64,000 nucleotides of DNA, taken from NCBI RefSeq assembly GCF_016595435.1, contig NZ_JAENIJ010000020.1, positions 30,957 to 94,956 on the forward strand, in the 5' to 3' direction. Made by a program: the position numbers and the translations under genes. Of the stretch, positions 7,845 to 16,454 are shown in pieces (the first letter of the stretch is position 1; each line of letters begins with the position of its first letter). The notes beneath the pieces were generated by a model. It had not been told where the DNA came from, searched no databases, and saw only the letters and a list, made by a program, of their open reading frames with translations. The DNA is from Luteolibacter pohnpeiensis. Its GTDB lineage: Bacteria; Verrucomicrobiota; Verrucomicrobiia; Verrucomicrobiales; Akkermansiaceae.

Positions 7845-9245
7845 ATGCCGGTCATGCGGCTATTCGACACGCTGACCCGGACCGATCGCGAACTCACTCC
7901 CATGGACGGTAAATCCTTCCGGTTTTACTGCTGTGGACCTACGGTTTATGGACCTGCCCATATCGGGAATTTCCGGACCTTCGTGCTGCAGGACGTTTTT
8001 CGCAGAACGCTGGAAACCGGTGGTGTGCCGACGCTGCACGTGAGGAACATCACGGATGTGGATGATAAGACCATCCGTGATTCGCAGGCGGCAGGCTTGA
8101 AATTGAGCGAATTCACCGCCGGTTGGACCGATAAATTCCATGCGGATTGCGCGAAACTCGGTTGCTTGGAGCCACACATTGAGCCGCGTGCGGTCGAGCA
8201 CATCCCACAGCAGATTGCGATGATCGCCCAGCTGGTAGAAAAAGGTCATGCCTATGCGTCAGAAGACGGCTCGGTTTATTTCAAAATCGATTCATTCCCC
8301 GGCTACGGCAAATTGTCCCATCTCGACACTCGCGAGCTGGACCTCGGCAAAACGCAAAATGCCCGCGCCAATGCAGATGAATACGAGAAAGACAACCTCT
8401 CGGACTTTGTCCTATGGAAAGCCCGCCGCCCAGAGGACGGCGAGAATTTCTGGCAATCTCCCTGGGGCGAGGGTCGCCCGGGCTGGCACCTCGAGTGCTC
8501 GGCGATGATCAAGGAATACCTCGGCGAATCGTTCGATCTCCATTCCGGCGGCATCGATCTGGTTTTCCCTCACCATGAAAACGAAATCGCGCAGAGCGAA
8601 TGCTCATGCGGCGGACATTTCGCAGCCCATTGGTTCCACATCACCCACTTGCTGGTGGATGGCGGTAAAATGTCGAAGTCCCTTGGCAATTTCTACACCC
8701 TCGATTTACTGGAAGAAAAAGGCTTCAGCGCGATGGAAGTCCGCTACGTGCTCATCGGGGCGCATTACCGCAAGCAACTGAATTTCACCCTGTCCTCGCT
8801 CACGGCAGCGCGGGAGGCCTTGGCCAAAATGGCGAAAGGCGCGCGCCAACTCGCCGCGAAAACCGGCGGTGATGTCGCCCTCGATTCGGTCGAATTCGGC
8901 CCATTTCAAGCGGCTTGGGACAGCTTGTGCCATGACCTGAATACGCCAGCCGCACTGGGGGGGATTTTCACCGGATTGCGCGAAGCATCTTCTCTCGAAG
9001 GCGAAGCTGCCGCCAAAGCCCTCGCCGGGTTGAATCGGATTTTGCGCGCTCTGGGCCTCACCCTGCCGGAAGAAGCCGAAGAATCGGACATTCCGGCGGA
9101 AATCGTGGCCTTGGCGGATGAACGTTGGAAATTCCGCGCCGATCGCAATTGGGCAAAGTCAGATGAGCTTCGGGATCAGTTGGCTGCAGCCGGATGGTCC
9201 GTGCTGGATTCAAAAGATGGCTACAAGCTGGAGCCGGTGAAATAA
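7845..9245 (+). CDS. cysS: Cysteinyl-tRNA synthetase
   Basis: A 466-residue class I aminoacyl-tRNA synthetase that charges tRNA-Cys. Motifs: FYCCGPTVYGPAHIGNFRTF with the HIGH-type signature HIGN near residue 40 and a Zn-ligand Cys, GWHLECSAM and FPHHENE with the other Zn ligands, and GGKMSKSLGNF (KMSKS) near residue 275. The C-terminal anticodon-binding helical region ends with WSVLDSKDGYKLEPVK. Length is normal. A second in-frame ATG at 7854 (MRLFDTLTR) may be the true start because family members usually start just before xLxxTLTR. Confidence 0.97.
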   Translation: MPVMRLFDTLTRTDRELTPMDGKSFRFYCCGPTVYGPAHIGNFRTFVLQDVFRRTLETGGVPTLHVRNITDVDDKTIRDSQAAGLKLSEFTAGWTDKFHADCAKLGCLEPHIEPRAVEHIPQQIAMIAQLVEKGHAYASEDGSVYFKIDSFPGYGKLSHLDTRELDLGKTQNARANADEYEKDNLSDFVLWKARRPEDGENFWQSPWGEGRPGWHLECSAMIKEYLGESFDLHSGGIDLVFPHHENEIAQSECSCGGHFAAHWFHITHLLVDGGKMSKSLGNFYTLDLLEEKGFSAMEVRYVLIGAHYRKQLNFTLSSLTAAREALAKMAKGARQLAAKTGGDVALDSVEFGPFQAAWDSLCHDLNTPAALGGIFTGLREASSLEGEAAAKALAGLNRILRALGLTLPEEAEESDIPAEIVALADERWKFRADRNWAKSDELRDQLAAAGWSVLDSKDGYKLEPVK

Positions 9246-9314
9246 ACGGCGGTCCAAAATTCGATTTTTCCTCCACTTGACCCCACGGAATGGTGGTTTT
9301 AGCTGATAGCTGAA

Positions 9315-9593
9315 ATGGAAAAACAAGCACTCATCGACAATACGGAGCGGCATCGTTTCGAGATGATCGAAGACGGCAAAATGGTTTTCGGTGACTATCG
9401 GATCGAGGATGGCATCATGACCTTGCCTTACGTTGAAGCGGACCCGCTGCTGCGCGGAACCGGCGCAGCAGGGCGGTTCATGGCCGCCGTGCTGGATCTT
9501 GCCAAAGAAAGAGGCCTGAAAGTGGTCCCGATTTGTAGTTACGCGATGACTTATTTCCAACGGCATCCAGAATATCACGATCTGTTGGCATAA
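9315..9593 (+). CDS. YjdJ-type small GNAT-like N-acetyltransferase
   Basis: A 92-residue protein of the short GNAT-like family (COG2388 type). It shows the sequence DPLLRGTGAAGRFMAAVLDL, where RGTGAAG is the acetyl-CoA pyrophosphate-binding loop, followed by RGLKVVPICSYAMTYFQRHP, typical of this family (the Cys is conserved and proposed to be catalytic or CoA-facing). The substrate is unknown. It lies 69 bp downstream of cysS on the same strand and may be read through from it. Confidence 0.82.
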   Translation: MEKQALIDNTERHRFEMIEDGKMVFGDYRIEDGIMTLPYVEADPLLRGTGAAGRFMAAVLDLAKERGLKVVPICSYAMTYFQRHPEYHDLLA

Positions 9594-9647
9594 AGGAATT
9601 GCATAAGAGTTCTTGGCAGATGGAGCCGGTTTTCCAGAATCACCGGC

Positions 9648-11918
9648 ATGAAGTTTGTTGTGTCGGCCGCATTGGCCAGTCGCGTCTCGGTGGCAGTGAT
9701 TCTAGGGTGCTCGGTTTTCGGGATGAGTCCTGTTACAGCCCAGGATTTATCAACGGTGGTGAACCGCGGCATGGGAACGACCGGAACTGGAAACGTGTCA
9801 ATCGGGCCTCAGCTCCCATGGGCTTCCATCAACCCGGGCCCTGAAACTCCCGATGGCTATTCGGATGGCTATCACGCGGAGAAAAAAATCATCGGCTTCA
9901 GCCAACTGCACGTCACTGGCACCGGTAGCTTTGGCAAATACGGCCAGTTTTTGGTCACCCCACAGATCGGAATTAAAAATCCGAATGCCCATCCGGGATC
10001 GGAGAAATCGGACGAGGTCGCTGGCATTGGCAGCTACCAAGTTCGGCTCAAAGATCCGGGAATTCTTTGCAAGGTCAGCCCGACCGAGCATTCGGCGATT
10101 TATCAGTTCACCTACCCGGAAAGTGACGAATCGAGCTTGCTCATCGATCTTTCCTACAGCATTCCGGGGACGATTTTCAATGCAGGCTACATGGACGAGG
10201 GTGAGGTTTTCGTCGATCCGAAGTCTCACACCATCCGTGGCTGGGGCAGCTATTGGGGCGGCTGGTCTGCCGAAGCCGTCCGGGTTTATTTTTGCGCGGA
10301 ATACAGCCGCGATGCGGAGGTGGTCGGAACCTGGAAAAACAAAAAAGGCGGTGAAGGAGAGCTTTCCAAGAAATGCGAGAACAAGGACGATAAAATCGGT
10401 GCCTGGCTCAAATTCAAAACCAAGGACCAGGAAACGATCGGCCTCAAGCTGGCGGTTTCCTTCACCAGCATGGATCGCGCGGCGGAGTTTTTGAAAGCTG
10501 AGATCCCCGACTGGGATTTCGAGAAGGTCAAATCCGCTGCTGAGTCCGCCTGGCGTGACAAGCTTGGACAGGTCCGCCTGGAAGGCGGCACGGAGGACGA
10601 GCGGACGATGTTCTACACCACGCTATTCAACACCATGCGGATGCCGAAAAACCGCACCGGTGACAATCCACATTGGCAGTCGGATCAACCGTATTGGGAC
10701 GATCATTACTGCGTTTGGGACAGTTGGAAAACCACCTTTCCTCTCCACCTGCTGCTCCATGAAAGCATGGTGCGCGACAACCTGAAGGCGTTCATCGATC
10801 GCTACAAACACAATGGCCGGGTGATGGATGCCTTCGTCGGCGGCAACGACCGGTTCTACAAATGGACTGGCAAGGATGCTCCGGAATGGCTTGGCAACCA
10901 GGGTGGCGATGATGTCGATAACATCTTTGCCGATGCCTGCGTGAAAGGTGTGGAAGGGATCGATTGGAAAGAAGCCTACGAGTTTCTGAAATTCAACGCG
11001 GACCAGCAGCGCACACCGTCCTATCGGGTCGATGACCGCGGATGGGTGCCATTCCGTGAATTCGAATTCGGGCTGTATTGCTCGCGCTCCATCGAGTTCG
11101 CCTACAACGATTTCTGCGTTTCAGAAGTCGCGGCCAAATTCCGCCAAACCGAGGATGCCAAGCGCTATGCGAAACGCAGCAGCGGTTGGGAAAATCTCTG
11201 GAATCCGGATGAAGAAAGCGATGGCTTCAAAGGCTTTCTCGCACCTCGCTGGCACGACGGTACCTGGTTGAAGTTTGATCCGAAAAACTCCCGCAGCGAA
11301 CCGAGCTACGGCGTGACGGACCGCAGTTTCTATCAAGGTTCCTCCTGGGTGTATTCCTATTTCATTCCTCACGACTTCGCCCGTTTGATCGAGCTTTCCG
11401 GGGGCAAGGAAGCGTATGTGAAGCGCCTTGAGCACGCGTTGGACAAGAAGCTCATCGACTTCAGCAATGAGCCATCCTTCCTCACGCCGTTCAGCTTCAT
11501 TTACGCAGGCAGACCGGATCTCGCGTCCAAGTGGGTGCGGTCGAATTTCAAAAACTACACCATGACCTCGTATCCGGGCGATGAAGACGGCGGTGCGATG
11601 AGTTCTTGGTATGTGTTCGCCAGCCTGGGCCTGTTCCCGAACGCGGGCCAGGACGTTTATCTCCTCAATGGTCCGCGTTTCCCGAAAGCCACTCTGACTC
11701 GGGAAAACGGAGCGAAGATCGTGATCGAAGGAGTCGATGCCAGCCCGGAAAACATCTACGTCCAATCGCTTACCGTGAATGGCAAGCCATGGGACAAAGC
11801 CTGGCTGCGGCACGAAGACATCAAAAATGGAGCCACGCTCCGTTTCGTGATGGGGCCGGAACCTTCCGATTGGGGAACGAAAAATCCTCCTCCATCGGTC
11901 AGCCAGCCCGCGAACTAA
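9648..11918 (+). CDS. Secreted GH92 family alpha-mannosidase
   Basis: A 756-residue glycoside hydrolase family 92 protein; GH92 enzymes are calcium-dependent inverting exo-alpha-mannosidases acting on N-glycans and other mannans. An N-terminal signal peptide ends near VTAQDL. The N-terminal beta-sandwich has SDGYHAEKKIIGFSQLHVTG, with the GFSxxHxxGTG hallmark. The (alpha/alpha)6 barrel shows YWDDHYCVWDSWKTTFPL, DAFVGGNDRF, GNQGGDDVDNIFADA and SYPGDEDGGAMSSWYVFASL, which carry the catalytic acids and Ca ligands of the family. The C-terminal domain follows (FVMGPEPSDWG). It converges with a GDPD gene 6 bp away. It indicates export to periplasm or surface and use of mannosylated glycoproteins. 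Confidence 0.93.
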   Translation: MKFVVSAALASRVSVAVILGCSVFGMSPVTAQDLSTVVNRGMGTTGTGNVSIGPQLPWASINPGPETPDGYSDGYHAEKKIIGFSQLHVTGTGSFGKYGQFLVTPQIGIKNPNAHPGSEKSDEVAGIGSYQVRLKDPGILCKVSPTEHSAIYQFTYPESDESSLLIDLSYSIPGTIFNAGYMDEGEVFVDPKSHTIRGWGSYWGGWSAEAVRVYFCAEYSRDAEVVGTWKNKKGGEGELSKKCENKDDKIGAWLKFKTKDQETIGLKLAVSFTSMDRAAEFLKAEIPDWDFEKVKSAAESAWRDKLGQVRLEGGTEDERTMFYTTLFNTMRMPKNRTGDNPHWQSDQPYWDDHYCVWDSWKTTFPLHLLLHESMVRDNLKAFIDRYKHNGRVMDAFVGGNDRFYKWTGKDAPEWLGNQGGDDVDNIFADACVKGVEGIDWKEAYEFLKFNADQQRTPSYRVDDRGWVPFREFEFGLYCSRSIEFAYNDFCVSEVAAKFRQTEDAKRYAKRSSGWENLWNPDEESDGFKGFLAPRWHDGTWLKFDPKNSRSEPSYGVTDRSFYQGSSWVYSYFIPHDFARLIELSGGKEAYVKRLEHALDKKLIDFSNEPSFLTPFSFIYAGRPDLASKWVRSNFKNYTMTSYPGDEDGGAMSSWYVFASLGLFPNAGQDVYLLNGPRFPKATLTRENGAKIVIEGVDASPENIYVQSLTVNGKPWDKAWLRHEDIKNGATLRFVMGPEPSDWGTKNPPPSVSQPAN

Positions 11919-11924
11919 GACGGC

Positions 11925-12887
11925 TCATTGACCTCGTTTGCCTTGGTCGGTGAGATACCCGATCAAGGTTTCCGATTCATCACTCTGGATGATGGTGGCG
12001 CCGTGATCCATCAACCAGCTCCAGCCTTGCTTGGGATATTTCAGCGAGCGAGCGTCGTCATGGCCGCCGTTCAAGCTCGCCCACAGGCTGTTGATCCAGA
12101 CCCGCGCGCCCTGTTTTTGAATCGCAGCGATGGTCGCCGGTGCAACGATCGGATCCCGGTCGTCATCAAACACCAGTTCGTAGGCGACGGGGTGAAGCGG
12201 GCGATAGGAATCGATCCACTGAGTCATGGCCTCTTCGGTCTGATCCGCTCCCTTGCCGGATAGCACGGGCATGAAGAGAATGTGGCGATCGAGCTTCTTC
12301 AGCTGAATGGCGCAATCCTTGGCGGAATCACCGGATTTGATGATCGCCTGCTCGCTGGTGTGAGTTTCCTTGAGCACTTTGCTGCATTCTCCGAAAAGCG
12401 AGCCTGCCTTATCGAGATTCACCATGCACTTGCCGCGCACCGTCTCCATGACTTCCGTTAAAGTTGGAATGGTTTCATCGGTGATTTCCGCTTTCGATCC
12501 ACCGAGCCCGAGCTTCAGATGATAGCTTCGCAGTTGCTCCAATGTCAGATCGCTCACCTTGCCTTTGCCATCGGTGGTCCGGTCAATGGTCGAGTCGTGC
12601 ATCAGAACCAGCTCGCCGTCCTTGGTTTTCCGGACATCGATTTCAAGAATATCGATGCCTTTTTCGATCGATTCACGGATCGCGGACAATGAATTTTCGG
12701 GGTGGCGCTCCCACGCACCGGTTGATTTTCCTGAAAGTGCGCGATGGGCGACCACCAGCACGCGATCCGATTTCGGATTTAAAATCGCCTCACGAATGGC
12801 TTTGGCATCTGGTTCGGCTGATGCAGAGAATGGAAGCGAAGCGAGGGCGCCAATGAGAGCGAAGGTGAGCAGGTGGAGTCGTTTCAT
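11925..12887 (-). CDS. Secreted glycerophosphodiester phosphodiesterase
   Basis: A 320-residue GDPD-family TIM barrel that hydrolyses glycerophosphodiesters to glycerol-3-phosphate and an alcohol. An N-terminal signal peptide (MKRLHLLTFALIGALASLPF...SASA) indicates export. Catalytic motifs: VVAHRALSG (first His), HPENSLSAIRESIEKGID with the metal-binding ILEIDVRKTKDG, and LVLMHDSTIDRTTDGKG (second His). C-terminal GARVWINSLWAS is typical of the barrel's last strand. It is a single gene converging with GH92 and divergent from the adenylate-forming ligase at 13136. Confidence 0.92.
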   Translation of the reverse strand: MKRLHLLTFALIGALASLPFSASAEPDAKAIREAILNPKSDRVLVVAHRALSGKSTGAWERHPENSLSAIRESIEKGIDILEIDVRKTKDGELVLMHDSTIDRTTDGKGKVSDLTLEQLRSYHLKLGLGGSKAEITDETIPTLTEVMETVRGKCMVNLDKAGSLFGECSKVLKETHTSEQAIIKSGDSAKDCAIQLKKLDRHILFMPVLSGKGADQTEEAMTQWIDSYRPLHPVAYELVFDDDRDPIVAPATIAAIQKQGARVWINSLWASLNGGHDDARSLKYPKQGWSWLMDHGATIIQSDESETLIGYLTDQGKRGQ

Positions 12888-13135
12888 GATCGGAATTTCA
12901 ACATCCCAAGCCGCTCGAAAAGCAGGCTTCGGTGCCTGAATTGTTACGAAATCGAATTGCGCAAAAATTCACCACTTTCCTGAAATCCCGTTCGATTTCT
13001 GAGAGGATTTCAAATCCCGGTGGCTGAAAAATCCTTGCTCCCCTGCGAGGCGTTTAGGAATTTTGGCGGGAAGTCTCCACCAATCATGAACCTCATCATT
13101 TCTAACTGCTGCTATTTTCTGGCCGCGATTTCAGA

Positions 13136-14491
13136 ATGAACATCGTCGACGAAATCTTCAGTGGCGCGGTGAAGGAACGGTCGGCGTTGCTGGCAGATGG
13201 AGCGATCCTGACGTTTGGCGAATTGGAGTCGCAGGTCAGTGAAGCCGCAGATTGGCTGGCAGCTTGTGAGGGATTTCACGCGGGGATTCGCGTCGGGCTT
13301 TCGTGTGCGAATGGCGTCGAATACATCGTCCTCGCCTTGGCGCTTTTGAAAGCCGGAGCTTGCCTGGTTCCGCTGGCTGACGAACTCACCGCAGCTGAGC
13401 GCGATGAGGTGGTGGAGCGGACGTGCCTCGGTGGCATTCTGGAACGCAGTGATGCTGGCCGGATCTGGCGTTCTTTGAATCCCGCAAGGTTTTCACACGA
13501 AGAAGAATTTCTGGCACTGAACCCTGCGTTCATCCGCTTCAGTTCCGGCACCACCGGGAAAAGCAAAGGCGTGGTGCTAAGTCATCAGAAACTGTTAGAA
13601 CGAATCACGGCGGCGAATGCAGGCCTGCAGATCGGCCCGGCGGATCGGGTCCTGTGGATGCTGCCCATGACCCATCACTTCGCGGTTTCGATCGTGCTCT
13701 ACCTTCACGCCGGCGCTTGCACAGTGCTGGGAGAATCCCATCTGGCGGCCGATGTGTTAGAACTCGCCGAGGCTTCGAACGCCACTGTCATTTACGGCTC
13801 ACCCTTTCACCACGCCTTGCTGGCCGCGGATCGGGGCGGGTATGCCTGGCCGGAGCTGAGGTTGGCCGTGAGCACCGCTGCAGCGCTGGCCCCAGGAACC
13901 GCCGATGAGTTTTTACGCCGCTTTGGCAAACCGTTGGTGCAAGGCCTGGGCATCATCGAAATCGGTCTGCCCTTGTTGAATCTCGATGGCGAAGCGCCGG
14001 CCTCGGTCGGTCGTCCGCAACCGGCCTACCAAGTGCGGATTGAGGGCGAAAGTATCGGCGAATTGTGGGTTCGCGGGCCGGGCATGTTCGATGCCTACCT
14101 ATCGCCGTGGAAGCTCTGTGCGGACGTTTGCGACGACGGATGGTTTGCGACCGGAGACCTCGCGGAAATGGATGAAACCGGCCGGGTATTTTTGCGTGGC
14201 CGGAAGAAAAGCGTGCTGAACGTGGGGGGGATGAAGGTTTTCCCTGAGGAAATCGAGGCCGTGCTGAATCGGCACCCGGCAGTCGCGCGGTCACGGGTCA
14301 CCGGCCTCGACCATCCCGTCATGGGCGCGGTGCCGGTCGCGGAAGTCGTCCTTGATGGCGAAAAAACAGCCACCTCCAGACAGTTGGCCGAATTTTGTCG
14401 CGGACTGCTCTCGAGCTACAAAGTTCCCATCAAATTTCGCATCGTCGATGCCGTTCCTCTCACCGCTAGCGGCAAGATCAAGCGCGTGTAA
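13136..14491 (+). CDS. AMP-dependent synthetase/ligase (adenylate-forming)
   Basis: A 451-residue ANL-superfamily enzyme that activates a carboxylate as an acyl-AMP, usually to make an acyl-thioester. Motifs: phosphate loop FSSGTTGKSKGVVLSH near residue 136; the A5-like region GLGIIEIGLPLL; WFATGDLAEMDETGRVFLRG with the adenosine-ribose Asp and the hinge; KSVLNVGGMKVFPEEIEAVL; and the C-terminal catalytic Lys in TASGKIKRV. It is shorter than typical acyl-CoA synthetases (500-550 residues). The substrate cannot be read from sequence. It stands alone; repeat cluster A follows directly after its stop. Confidence 0.88.
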   Translation: MNIVDEIFSGAVKERSALLADGAILTFGELESQVSEAADWLAACEGFHAGIRVGLSCANGVEYIVLALALLKAGACLVPLADELTAAERDEVVERTCLGGILERSDAGRIWRSLNPARFSHEEEFLALNPAFIRFSSGTTGKSKGVVLSHQKLLERITAANAGLQIGPADRVLWMLPMTHHFAVSIVLYLHAGACTVLGESHLAADVLELAEASNATVIYGSPFHHALLAADRGGYAWPELRLAVSTAAALAPGTADEFLRRFGKPLVQGLGIIEIGLPLLNLDGEAPASVGRPQPAYQVRIEGESIGELWVRGPGMFDAYLSPWKLCADVCDDGWFATGDLAEMDETGRVFLRGRKKSVLNVGGMKVFPEEIEAVLNRHPAVARSRVTGLDHPVMGAVPVAEVVLDGEKTATSRQLAEFCRGLLSSYKVPIKFRIVDAVPLTASGKIKRV

Positions 14492-14565
14492 AGGTCGGCC
14501 AAACCGTTTTTCCGATATCGAGTCGCCATGGAGACGAGGGTGATTTCCATACCCGGCATCTCCAC

Positions 14566-15507
14566 CGCCCCAACGGGGCGAAAAGGGATAGCCCAGAGTA
14601 TCACCCTGGGTTAGATGTGGAAAAATAGATCCGCCCTGAAGGGGCGGGATTGTCGGTTGGAAATGCGGGCCGATTGGATGTCGCCCTTTCAGGGCTTAAT
14701 GTGTAGGTGACCGAGGTTCCCAAGGTTGCACCTTGGGCTATTCCATGATGCCCCGTTGGGGCAAGTTATGGGTTGTCGGTCCGTTGGATTGTTTTTTGCC
14801 GTTATTGCCGGTTGTTGTGGCAAAGTTTTTTACTTGAGTGGAGGTTGGGGGAAAGGTGCGGAATCGGAAGATTTGGGTGATTTTTCCGCAGATTCCAATG
14901 CCGCCCTTTCAGGGCTCAATGTGTGGGTGATCGATGTTCCCAAGGTTGCACCTTGGGCTATTTCATGATGCCCCGTTGGGGCAAGTTATGGGCTGTCGGT
15001 CCGTTGGATTGTTTTGCCGTTAGCGCTGGTTGGTGTGGCAAAGTTTTTTGCGTGAGTTGAGGTCGGGGGAAGGGTGCGGAATGATGAGAAATCGGAAGAT
15101 TCGGGTGAATTTTCCGCACATTCCAATGCCGCCCTTTCAGGGCTCAATGTGTGGGTGATCGATGTTCCCAAGGTTTCACCTTGGGCTATTTCATGATGCC
15201 CCGTTGGGGCAAGTTATGGGCTGTCGGTCCGTTGGATTGTTTTGCCTATCGGACGATGCAGAGAGGCGGCCTGTTGCCAAAATATTCTACCCATCTCAAC
15301 TGCTGGACCGCTTTTCGGCACGGGTTGATCGACGGGATGGCGGTCGTTCCAAAACCGCGGATTTACTGGGCAACGATTCCCTCCTTCGTAATATCCTCAT
15401 TCCAATGCACTCGCATCGCCACCGCCCCAACGGGGCGAAAATGAGACAGCCCAGGGTGCAACCCTGGGAACGATCCCACCACAAAATCGGAGCCCTGAAG
15501 GGGCGGA
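14566..15507. repeat. Palindromic repeat cluster A
   Basis: A 1-kb gene-free stretch made of small palindromes. A complete composite spans 14566-14762: GCCCCAACGGGGC, the AGCCCAG...CTGGGT hairpin, an AT-rich spacer, CCGCCCTGAAGGGGCGG, then the same three in inverted order ending in GCCCCGTTGGGGC (14750-14762). Inverted half-units follow at 14901-14982 and 15129-15210 and a forward half-unit at 15423-15507. Short open frames across it translate to similar peptides in several clusters and are repeat artefacts, not genes. The flanking bases 14492-14565 and 15508-15539 hold nothing recognisable. Confidence 0.9.
14763..15246. repeat. Tandem duplication of about 220-228 bp within cluster A
   Basis: Bases 14763-14982 and 14983-15210 are near-identical units, each starting AAGTTATGGG(T/C)TGTCGG and ending with the palindrome GCCCCGTTGGGGC. 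A third, truncated copy begins at 15211 and stops matching near 15246. Small indels, for example a TTTTTT/TTTT difference and an inserted AATGATGAG-like stretch, separate the copies. Confidence 0.85.
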
Positions 15508-15539
15508 ATGAGCGCGCCGCCGCAGTCAGGACTTACCCA

Positions 15540-16403
15540 TCAAAAACAAACGATCTGCTTGGAAATCTTGGAATCGGCGGGAATTTCCGCGCTTGGCCAA
15601 ACGACGGAATCCTCAATCACGCTGTTGTCGCCGATGTCGGCAAATGGCCCGATAACGGAGCGATTGATGGTGACGTTTTTCCCAATCATCGCGTGTGGAT
15701 GAACCGAAGGAGCGAGGAAAAGTTCGCGATGCGCTAGCAGGTAGGATTCCGGATCGCCGAGATCCAACCATTTGCCGCTGTCCAGAACGATGGCCCCGAG
15801 CTTTCCCAGCTTGGCGAGCTCCAGAAATGCCGGGATCACGGAGATTTTCTCACCCGCTGGGATCAGATCAAGGAACTCGCGATTGATGCAGTAAATGCCG
15901 GTGAAAAGATGGGTGCCTTCGCCTTTGCCAAGCTTGTTGCGAATGTCCGTCACCCGATCCTCGATCTTGTTCAGCGCGATGTGTTTGGCATGGCCAGTCG
16001 AGCGAACTGCGAGCGTCACCGGCAGGCCGGAGGCCTTGTGCGCGGCGATGAGTTTTTCCAGCGGCAGGTCGGAATAAATGTCGCCGTTGTGCACCAAAAG
16101 AGGGCCGTCCTCCATCCAATCGGCGATGTTTTTCAAGCCGCCGCCGGTTTCCAACAACTCCGGTTCGTGGAAGAGGGTGATGTCGGCATCGTCGCCTTCG
16201 GCGCTGGCCAGGTATTCTTCCCAGGCGTCTGGAATGTGGTGGGTGTTGATCGCAAAGCGGGTGATGCCGGCGGCGCGGCAGGCATCGATGGTCCACGAGG
16301 TCAGTGGTCGATGGAAAAGCGGGACGAGAGGTTTGGGAAGATATTCGGTGAGCGGCTGGAGGCGGGTGCCAAGGCCGGCGCCAAGAATGAATGCTTGGGT
16401 CAT
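15540..16403 (-). CDS. NDP-sugar pyrophosphorylase-like nucleotidyltransferase
   Basis: A 287-residue sugar-1-phosphate nucleotidyltransferase. The N-terminal signature FILGAGLGTRLQPLTEYLPK is the G-x-G-T-R-x(n)-P-K nucleotide-binding loop, followed by KPLVPLFHRPL and the metal-binding Asp in LLVHNGDIYSDL near residue 105. After about residue 225 a short left-handed beta-helix with hexapeptide character follows (VHPHAMIGKNVTINRSVIG, then GDNSVIEDSVVW). This arrangement resembles mannose-1-phosphate guanylyltransferase-like or MurNAc-1-P uridylyltransferase-like enzymes; the sugar is not determinable. It is the downstream gene of a possible pair with the DUF2339 gene (52-bp gap). Confidence 0.85.
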   Translation of the reverse strand: MTQAFILGAGLGTRLQPLTEYLPKPLVPLFHRPLTSWTIDACRAAGITRFAINTHHIPDAWEEYLASAEGDDADITLFHEPELLETGGGLKNIADWMEDGPLLVHNGDIYSDLPLEKLIAAHKASGLPVTLAVRSTGHAKHIALNKIEDRVTDIRNKLGKGEGTHLFTGIYCINREFLDLIPAGEKISVIPAFLELAKLGKLGAIVLDSGKWLDLGDPESYLLAHRELFLAPSVHPHAMIGKNVTINRSVIGPFADIGDNSVIEDSVVWPSAEIPADSKISKQIVCF

Positions 16404-16454
16404 GCATGATGATTCCCAGTAGCCGGGCGAACTTTCAAGTACTGCCCGGTGAAA

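Noticed and set aside
9853..10494. A 213-codon frame within the GH92 gene on the same strand.
   Set aside because: It is Arg/Ser-rich out-of-frame translation of the GH92 coding sequence; no frameshift is needed because the GH92 frame is intact.
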